DNA of 21,603 bases from contig JAAAUF010000505.1 in the NCBI GenBank assembly GCA_015499985.1, positions 8,672-30,274 on the forward strand, given 5' to 3'. A program made the translations under genes and the position numbers. The notes under the pieces were generated by a model. That model was given only the letters and a program-made list of their open reading frames with translations, searched no databases and was not told the origin of the DNA. Of this stretch, positions 14,701 through 21,603 are shown piece after piece (within the stretch, counting starts at the first letter, position 1; each line of letters opens with the position of its first letter). This stretch comes from Haplosporangium gracile. Its lineage: Eukaryota > Mortierellomycota > Mortierellomycetes > Mortierellales > Mortierellaceae.

Positions 14701-15879
14701 GCCTGTCATCGATCTATAACAATCCCAAGCTGACTGCCAGCTTACCGCCAAGCTTGCGGGTAACTTTGGTTGGTTGGAGCATTGATATCCTTGGAGGCAT
14801 CAACGATCTCCTCTTCCTGGTGCAAAACGACCAACATGCACTTGCCAAGGTAAATGCACATTGTATTTCGTGATGAAATGACTTCAGAGACATTAGTTTG
14901 CTTCTTGCCCACCATTGACACATTTGGACTTCTCTAGATATCATGCACTGCAGAAGCTGTCGTCGAGTTTTTACGCTCCACTGGGCCACTGCAATGCGAG
15001 GAGATGATCCAGGTACAGCAGCGGCGCATCTTCTGACAGATATGGCATTACATGCGACAAGGGCGTTAACACAGCCATTTTTGGTCCTTCCTGTGCCGCT
15101 TAGGCCCTCAATGCTTTCAACTCTTGGACGAAGCTGCCTCCGTTTAAGCAACCCTTGTCAAAACTTCTGATGGCCCGATTTCTAGCTTTCCGCTCTGAGG
15201 TTGATATTATTGACAACTCTCAAATGGTAAGCAGAATGGGTGTATATTTCTACGTGTATGTAGAGAAAGGTTTGTCGGCGACAGCTAATAACATCTACCC
15301 TGTTAAACAATAGGAAAAAATGGAGACTCTTCTTACTGCGCTGTATGAGTCTCTTTTGCGAGAAAACGACTGGACAATTGTCCATGAGACCCTCAATAGC
15401 CTGGTAAGCCTTTCTTCTTTTAATCGTCTTAGACAGCTTATAGCGATCCTACTGCTAGCCTCGTGCACTAACACGAACTCTTTATGTGCCAACTTTTGTA
15501 GGCGGTGCTTAGCAACAATACTCGATACCCTCAACTTTCCCAGCGTTGTATCCCCGTACCAGCACGCCATCTGGTTCGAAACATTCAAGAAATGGAGAGC
15601 GGCGAAATGGTCCCGACAGATAACTCTTGGCGCTTTTGGGCGACTTTCCGCGGGCGAATGAAATGCCTTGATACCCCGAGCTTTGGTAGCCACACTGTCC
15701 GAAACCTGCAGAATCAGAACCGTGAGCAGCCATCGACTGTGGCATGCCTTTCTGCACTGACAACAGCGACGCGGTACTTGGAGACACTATATAGCCAAGG
15801 CAAAGTCGATCCCGTTTTTTCAAGCCGCATTGCTGCTGAACTGTTCAAGTTGCAGAACCTCGTGACCTCTCGCCCTTAG
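11733..15879 (+). CDS. FIRRM: probable FIRRM/C1orf112 (FLIP) homologue, FIGNL1 partner in recombination
   Basis: Sixteen exons: 11733-11937, 12027-12142, 12223-12273, 12364-12510, 12598-12754, 12826-12950, 13054-13298, 13389-14019, 14120-14206, 14303-14404, 14493-14591, 14685-14849, 14938-15012, 15104-15226, 15314-15403, 15502-15879. That is 2796 nt, 931 residues. Twelve introns are phase 0. Start ATG is in good context (GGCCATGG). The protein is almost entirely helical with many Leu-rich amphipathic stretches and no catalytic motif, signal peptide or membrane segment. Identification rests on recalled similarity to human C1orf112/FIRRM (about 850 residues): LLAVDWWTCISARFG at 531-545 against a LLAMDxWxxxARxG block; LLRENDWTIVHETL near 790-805 against a region with DRSWLLEQHTLE; a C-terminal helical LETLYSQGK segment; and the overall order. 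Known: FIRRM/FLIP binds the AAA ATPase FIGNL1 and removes RAD51 from DNA, limiting crossovers and aiding crosslink repair. Alternative: an unrelated ARM/HEAT-like protein. The gene is solid, the name is likely. Confidence 0.72.
12755..12825 (+). other. 71-nt intron whose acceptor is decided by reading frame
   Basis: The donor is G|GTAAGA and the acceptor CAAGGCAG|TC. A branch site CTAAC lies about 12 nt before the acceptor. The nearer AG (CTACAAG) would shift the frame to a stop after a few codons, so GGCAG at 12825 is chosen. It is the shortest intron in the window. Confidence 0.75.
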
Positions 15880-16158
15880 TTTTCTCAGCGTGTCGCGTAA
15901 CTTGACGTTCATGCGTAGATAGCTAATAAAAAAAAATGCGCCTGGAAAGCATGCGAACAGGGAGCAAGTGCAAGTGACGTCGCAGTCACAAGTCAGGAGG
16001 AGTGGAAGAGAAAAAGAGTCCATGCAGTGAGCACACACACAGACACGTTTTCTTCCTTTCCTTTTCTCACCTACCGCCATCCCGTCTCGCTTCTTCCCAT
16101 CGCTCCCAACATTAATACAGGACAGTGACAAAGGTAGCAGGAAACAAAATAGTCCGCC
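15880..16158 (+). promoter_or_regulatory. 3' end of FIRRM-like gene and CT-rich promoter of VPS18
   Basis: These 279 bp hold the AATAAA of the upstream gene (15925-15930) and then a pyrimidine-rich block at about 16045-16110 just before the VPS18 start, as usual for fungal promoters. No open frame and no clear TATA box. Confidence 0.55.
15925..15930 (+). terminator. AATAAA poly(A) signal of the FIRRM-like gene
   Basis: AATAAA begins 46 nt past the TAG stop and is followed by a run of A and a mixed downstream region. Confidence 0.6.
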
Positions 16159-19100
16159 ATGAACCTGGACGAGATTATTGAACAACACCTCGACAGCAAC
16201 AATGCGTCGGGACACATAGCACCCTCCAACGGCATCCTCACTCAGGCCTCTCAAGGATGGGAGCCAAGCAACCTAGTCTTGGTAGAGTATCGAGAGACCG
16301 ACTACAACGTGGATTCATCAAATATAAACCGGAGAGAAATTACTATTGACTTACATAGTACTGTGTACACCTCCCTCGTTCACTTTTCTTTTATCTCAAA
16401 CGTTTCTGCAAACAATGTAGCTCGAGAATGGCTACGTGAACGCAGGATTGTCGGACGATGACTCGCGCATTTTCACATTGGACAAGGTCCAGTACCTAAT
16501 CCCAAGTAGACTCTGGGCACTGGCAGTCTCAAACAATATCCTCTTTATGGCCATGGAGACTATGCATCTCCTGCGTATCGACCTGGATAGGTCACATGAG
16601 GTTGAAGGTGCGCATCATAATAGGAATGTCTTTTGTCTGTGAATGGATCCAGAGTAACACCATTGCACTGGACCACTTTTTTTTTTGAACAATACGTACC
16701 TTGAAAATCTGACTCGTTGACATTGCATTCTTTACGAAAAATAGATATTGAAATCCCCAGAAAGATGTCAGAGGGTAAGATCTACAAGATGTTCTTTGAT
16801 CCCACAGGACGACACTTGATTATTACAACGGAAACGGGAGACAACTACTATCTGTTCGCAAGATGGAAGAAAGCCAAGCTGCTGTCAAAAATGAAGGTAT
16901 AGGGGCATCACATTACATATCCATCTATCTAGCCATGGTGACTAAATGGCATGTGGGAGCTGCAGATACAAATGACCTCAAAGCTAACATTAAATACGGT
17001 CTACCTATCTAACTTAACGCTCGTTACATTGTAGGGAATCGTGATTGAGTCGATTGCATGGAACCGCTCCGCCGACCGCCCAACAGAGTCATCGACAAAG
17101 GAATTTTTGATTGGAACCAGGAACGGTCTTATTTTCGAGGCAGAATTGGAGCCAACGGCAGAGCTTTTCAAGAAGGAGGAGCGCTATTTCAAGCAGGTAT
17201 ACTCAATCCAGTCGAACATGCCTATTGCTGGTCTCCGCATGGAACAGTTCCCCGCTAGTCTGCGCAAATATGTTGTTGTCGCTGTGACACCGACTCGCAT
17301 TTACCAGTTCATCGGAACCGTCTCGCCCAACAACTCAAACGGCATCATTGGCGGCTCAGAGGACAAGGCCATGTTTGAAAGCCTTTTTTCCAAATACGAA
17401 GTCAACCCTGGTATGTCTGCAGGGAGTTGCGTGTGCAATTGTCATATTGTAAAGAACAATGAATTTCGTCCGCATGTAAAACGGTGGCACTAACACATAT
17501 GGCTTTTTGTTTGTAGGGTTTTCTGAGCTGCCTGGCGATCTTCCCTACAGTCAACTTCATTTTTTCAGCCCTTTCCAGGATCTTCAGTACCAAGGAGTAG
17601 CCAAGACATTTGCATGGTTGACAGGACCAGGAGTGTACCACGGAAACCTCGTTTTCGGATCTCAAAACGCGGGAGACTCTGTGATCGATACCCCTCAGTT
17701 GTTGCCTTACCCAGCAACGCGTCTTGAACTGGACGCTTCTTCAGCCGTATCAGAGATTCCAATTGCCATTGCCTTGACAGAGTTTCACTTTATTCTCCTC
17801 TACAAGGAGCGTGTCAGAGCAGTCAACCAACTTAATGACCAGATTGTCTTTGACGAGTTGATCCCTTTGGTACATATCTCTTCTGAGTTGGCAACTGCTG
17901 CTTCGATTTATTTGACCTAATCATATCCGTTTACTGATTGACTCTGCGCTTCTTTTTAATTACACTCGAGTAGAAAGCAAGGGAAGAAGTTATTGGAATG
18001 ACTGTCGATACCACCAAGAACACATTTTGGATCTACACAGGATGGTCGATGTTTGAGCTCGTCATCACCAAGGAAGACCGTGATGTGTGGACCCTTTATC
18101 TCGAAAAGAAGCAATATGATCTTGCCCTCCAATATACCAAGGTATCAGCCCTGTAACTTTTTCAGTCAGTACTGTATAGAGCACACCTGGAAGCGACAGA
18201 ACAGCCACTAACAGTTTGGAATTCGATGACATACGGAGAATAGAACCCCGTTCAAAAGGACCGCGTGTTGACATTGCAGGCGAACCACAACTTTTCCCAG
18301 GGCCGTTACATGCTTTCTGCCAAGTACTATGCACAGTCCACGGTTGCCTTTGAAGAGGTCGCGCTCAAGTTTGTGGAGCGTGACGAGCGCGATGCCCTTC
18401 GAAGTTATCTCCTCGCCAAGGTCGACAAGTTGAGGAAGGGGGTATGTCTTTGCCCAATGATGGCCTTATCTACTGCATTTTAAGACAGCGTGTTTGCAAT
18501 GTTAACTAAAACAATGAATCTGCTTTGCGGTGTAGGATATTACGCAAAAAACTATTATCTGCACATGGCTAGTCGAGATTTACCTGAGCAAGATGAACCA
18601 ACTGGAGGACTTGGCAGCATCGTCTGCAGCGGATTCGGACGTCCAGAATTTGCAGGCAGAGCAAACGGTTTTGGAGGATGAGTTCAAGGGCTTTCTTGAA
18701 ACCAACAAAGTATTGTAAACTTTTGAAGCAATGAGCAATGACAGAGCAATGCCGTTGACGTAGAAAATGATTTGTCAGAAACCAACACACCTTTATATTT
18801 TTTCATATGGTTAGATGTATCTGGACCACAAGACGACATACAAGCTGCTGGCATCCCATGGCCGTACAGCCCAATTGCTGTTCTACGCCGTCTTGATTGG
18901 TGACTATGAGCGCGTGATCTCCCACTGGGTTCAGGAGAAGAACTACAAGAATGCCCTCGAGGTTCTGAGCAAACAGGATTCACTGGACACCTACTACAGA
19001 TTCTCTCCTGTGCTGATGGAGAATGCGCCATATGAGACTGTCAGTGCGTGGATGCGCCAGCCCAACTTGAATCCAAGAAATCTGATCCCTGCGCTACTGA

Positions 19101-20674
19101 AGTACGACCACAAGTCTCTGGAAGCTGGGAACCAGAACCAGGCCATCCGGTATCTTTCCTATGTGGTTACACAGCTGGAGAATACTGACCCTGCGATCCA
19201 CAACTTTTTGTTGACCCTGTATGCTACCCAGCCCACCCGGGATGAAACTGCACTCCGGAACTTTTTGGCCACCGAGGTAAGCAACATCTTCTGTCGCTGT
19301 GTTTGATAGCATGCATGTGCAATGAATGACACGTTTAGAATTGTGTAAGACCTGTGACTTAGTTCGATTATTACATTTGTGAACTGAACGTGCGTAGGGC
19401 CGAGCAATGCATTACAACTTGGATTATGCTCTGAGAATCTGTACACAGAATAACAGGATCCAGAGCTGTGTCCACATTTTCAGTAGCATGGGACTTTACG
19501 GCGAAGCTGTCGATCTTGCCCTCAAGGTAACATTTTTTGCCACAATTGCTTCATGTGTCGCCACAAGCTCAACTTTGATTTTAACAAAGAGTGTATTTGG
19601 TTGCTAAAATAGCATAATGACTTGGATCTGGCTCGGATTAATGCGGACAAGCCTGAGGACGACGAGATGTTGCGCAAGACACTGTGGCTCAAGATTGCGC
19701 GTCATGTCGTTAAGGAGAAAAAGGACATCAAGGCAGCGATGGAGTTCCTGTCGAACTCAGACCTACTCAAGATTGAGGATATTTTGCCCTTCTTCCCCGA
19801 CTTTGTGCTGATCGACGATTTCAAGGAGGAAATTTGCAAGGCACTTGAGGAGTACAATGTCCACATTGATGAGCTCAAGACGGAGATGGACGAGGCGACC
19901 AAGAGTGCAGAGAATATCCGTATTGATGTCCGTGAGCTCCGGTCTCGGTTTGCGATTGTTGCGTCAACGGAGCGTTGCACATCGTGCGATTTCCCGTTGT
20001 TGACGCGACAGTTTTACATCTTTCCCTGTCAGCATACCTTCCATGCGGACTGTCTGATCAAGAAGCTGACGCCGTTTTTGTCGAACTGGCAGTTGAAGCG
20101 GCTGGATGAGTTGCAGGAACAAATCCAGAACGAGATGCAAAACCAGCAAAAGATGATGTTGATGAACGGACACCATTCGTTGCAACCTCTCACGGTTGGA
20201 AACACTCCTGCGACTGTTGTCAATGGAGGAGATGTCGGTGCGGGACTGAGCCAGTTGCCGTTGATTGGACAGACGGGAGCTGCGGTGATGGCATTGGGAG
20301 GGGCCATTGGTGCTGGAGGCAAGATGATGATGAATGGAGGAGTTGCTATTGCGACCACAGCTGCAGGTACTGCCGCAGGAGTGTTCAAGGATGTGATCTT
20401 TGCAGATGGCCCTGGAGGAGGCTTGGGGCTCGGACTCGGTCTTGGGGGCCCTGGTAGTGGCGTTGGAGCGAATGGTATTAGTGCATCCGGTGGTGGTGGA
20501 GGGGGAGACGATATGGCGGTAGTTGTTCCGAAGTTGGAGTTGCTGAGGGACGAGTTGGATGATTTGGTGGCGTCTGAGTGTCTGCTGTGTGGTGAGCTGA
20601 TGATCAAGACGATTGATCAGCCCTTCTTGGCGGACGATGAGCTTGAACTTGAGTTGTCTTGGGGTGTCCAGTAA
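16159..20674 (+). CDS. VPS18: Vps18/Pep3, RING subunit of HOPS and CORVET tethering complexes
   Basis: Exons: 16159-16281, 16421-16607, 16745-16896, 17035-17410, 17517-17869, 17974-18141, 18244-18441, 18536-18709, 18815-19276, 19398-19526, 19613-20674 (TAA). That is 3384 nt, 1127 residues. Vps18 is a core subunit shared by CORVET and HOPS, which tether endosomes and vacuoles for Rab5/Rab7-driven fusion. Seen: SGYVNAxL-like NGYVNAGL, LLRIDLDR, KIYKMFFDPTGRHL, FLIGTRNGLIFEAEL and FHFILLYKERVRAV of the N-terminal beta-propeller (to about 440); an alpha-solenoid with YKLLASHG, AIRYLSYVV, WLKIARHVVKEKKDI and LLKIEDILPFFPDF; a coiled helix; then a RING-H2 starting CTSCDFPLLTRQFYIFPCQH (about 896) and closing at CLLCGELMI. 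The human protein is 973 residues; the excess is mostly a Gly/Ala-rich insertion inside the RING (about 955-1080). Donor of intron 1 (TTG|GTAGAG at 16282) is the least certain; 16309 and 16363 also keep frame. Confidence 0.96.
20155..20520 (+). other. Gly/Ala/Met-rich insertion within the Vps18 RING
   Basis: About 120 residues separate the first six zinc ligands of the RING from the last CxxC pair. The segment is rich in Gly (GGGLGLGLGLGGPGSG-like and a six-Gly run), Ala and Met, with no charge pattern. It stays in frame, has no splice sites and is flanked by conserved Vps18 sequence on both sides, so it is part of the protein. It is probably a disordered loop. Confidence 0.85.
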
Positions 20675-20831
20675 GAAGATGCAAAGTAGTTCAGGAACGG
20701 GTTGCTCTTGGTTCATCATGAGTGGGAAAACCTCCACTAATGGTCGTTGTTGTTGTTGGGACTCTTGCAAGGGAGGCTTGGTAGTATCTAGACTGGCGCT
20801 GGCGACCCATGGATAAATGCACTCTTGCGAT

Positions 20832-20837
20832 AATAAA
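20832..20837 (+). terminator. AATAAA poly(A) signal of VPS18
   Basis: AATAAA within GATAATAAATAAGTAG lies about 157 nt past the stop codon, a plausible 3' UTR length. Confidence 0.6.
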
Positions 20838-21356
20838 TAAGTAGGATAGAGTAAAAGAACCCCAAAAGTGTAATCTTGATCGCTGTGCGAAATTTTACAA
20901 CTAAAACGAGTGATGACTAGTGCTGACAGCACGCAATGGTCTCTTCCCTTCCTTACTAACCATAAAACAAAATACAATAGAAAAAAAAAAAAAGAACAAG
21001 AGTTTGAGTTCCCCATTCGACAGGAATGAAGGAGTAAGAAACTTGGTTTTCCCAGTAAACGAAGGGATGTGATTTGATCAAAAAAATTGAAGGGAAGAAT
21101 GGGAATGATATGAAAGAGGAGCCAAGGGGAGCCAATCAGGAGCCCTGGAGAACAAGAAACAGCTGTCTCTTTCCTCTGTCTCTTCCATGCTTGTCGAATA
21201 GTCTCCGACTCTAATCTTGTTCCTGAGTTCAGAGCAAGGCAGTGGCCATCGTGAGGTAAGCTTTTTCACACGACGAAAATGAAAAGAGATATGGCCATCG
21301 TGACCTCGTTGGCTCTCTTTTGTCGAGTGACTTTTCAACAAACGAGCACTATTCCA

Positions 21357-21390
21357 GATAGATGGATAGATAGATAGATAGATAGATAGA
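21357..21390. repeat. GATA tetranucleotide microsatellite
   Basis: This holds about eight GATA units, the second carrying one substitution (GATG). It lies in non-coding DNA and is probably polymorphic in length. Confidence 0.9.
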
Positions 21391-21603
21391 CGTTTTTCTC
21401 TGTTACTCCAAAGTATATGTGCTTGGCAATGCATGCCAACCGTGGCAAGTAAGCAAAGTTGTCCTTGTGAACAACAAAAAGAGTTTTTTTTTCTTACAAC
21501 TGACAAGAGAGGAATGGAGTCACGCAGCATCGTCAGTATCGTGTGAGTCCGGAGTGAGAGGGAAGGACTGTCAAAGTGGAGGTGGAGAGATTATCGAATA
21601 GGC

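Larger units (their letters stand above)
20675..21603. other. VPS18 3' flank, no gene seen
   Basis: After the VPS18 stop come an AATAAA (20832-20837), several A runs, a direct 12-bp repeat TGGCCATCGTGA (21243-21254 and 21292-21303), a GATA microsatellite (21357-21390) and an inverted repeat TTGGCA-N5-TGCCAA (21423-21439). The open frames in both directions are short and have no recognisable product. Confidence 0.6.

Noticed and set aside
11733..15879. Assignment of the 16-exon gene to the MEI1/PRD1 family
   Set aside because: Considered because of the helical repeat character and many exons, but the LLAVDWWxxxARFG block and the flanking order fit FIRRM/C1orf112 better.
16309..16420. Alternative VPS18 intron 1 donors at 16309 (GTGGAT) and 16363 (GTGTAC)
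   Set aside because: Both keep the phase but fit the donor consensus less well than GTAGAG at 16282. Not fully excluded; they would change only a few N-terminal residues.
16282..16461. Continuation of the first VPS18 frame past 16281
   Set aside because: The downstream NGYVNAGL block is in another frame and needs an intron. The frame after 16281 has no Vps18 similarity.
21078..21601. Open frames at the end of the window
   Set aside because: Short, with repeat-derived segments (Ile-Tyr-Leu-Ser runs from the GATA array), no splice pattern and no family match.

Overview
The window is nuclear DNA of an intron-rich fungus, most likely an early-diverging lineage such as Mortierellomycota or another Mucoromycota (inferred, not tested). 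Evidence: six multi-exon protein genes; short introns (about 70 to 176 nt) with GT-AG ends and CTAAC/TTAAC-like branch sites; AATAAA signals; fungal-type products; and several genes shared with animals or plants but not with budding yeast. There are no bacterial, viral or transposon genes, no CRISPR array, and no RNA gene I can support.

Layout. 1-1265 (+): 3' end of a Rab3GAP catalytic subunit gene (RAB3GAP1-like). 1266-2912: 1.6 kb without a gene, holding a polypurine tract, an 8-bp tandem repeat and a perfect palindrome. 2913-about 8110 (-): MYST histone acetyltransferase of the KAT6 (MOZ/MORF) type, with a double PHD finger, C2HC finger, complete catalytic domain and very long acidic tail. 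8512-9896 (-): secreted S1/P1-type zinc nuclease. 9897-10664: its promoter and leader, then the 3' end of the next gene. 10665-11507 (-): NME6-type nucleoside diphosphate kinase. 11508-11732: divergent promoter. 11733-15879 (+): 16-exon gene for a 931-residue helical protein that I read as a FIRRM/C1orf112/FLIP homologue (partner of FIGNL1 in RAD51 control). 16159-20674 (+): Vps18, the RING subunit of HOPS/CORVET. 20675-21603: 3' flank with a GATA microsatellite.

The exons were assembled by hand. For each of the five genes that are complete at their 3' end and have an assigned start, the exon lengths sum to a multiple of three: KAT6-like 4131 nt, nuclease 1020, NME6-like 477, FIRRM-like 2796, Vps18 3384. 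The partial RAB3GAP1 segment is 882 nt. Phases agree at every junction. The weakest points are the 5' end of the KAT6-like gene and the first donor site of Vps18.

The genes do not form an operon or pathway; this is ordinary eukaryotic gene order. Two serve membrane traffic (Rab3GAP, Vps18), one chromatin, one recombination, one nucleotide metabolism and one extracellular nucleic acid breakdown. The points most worth a second look are the animal-like KAT6 architecture with a Trp in the first PHD finger where animal proteins have Gly, the FIRRM candidate, a GC-AG intron inside the double PHD finger, a Tyr in place of the N-terminal zinc-binding Trp of the nuclease, a glycine-rich insertion inside the Vps18 RING, and a 19-nt G run just past the NME6-like poly(A) signal.
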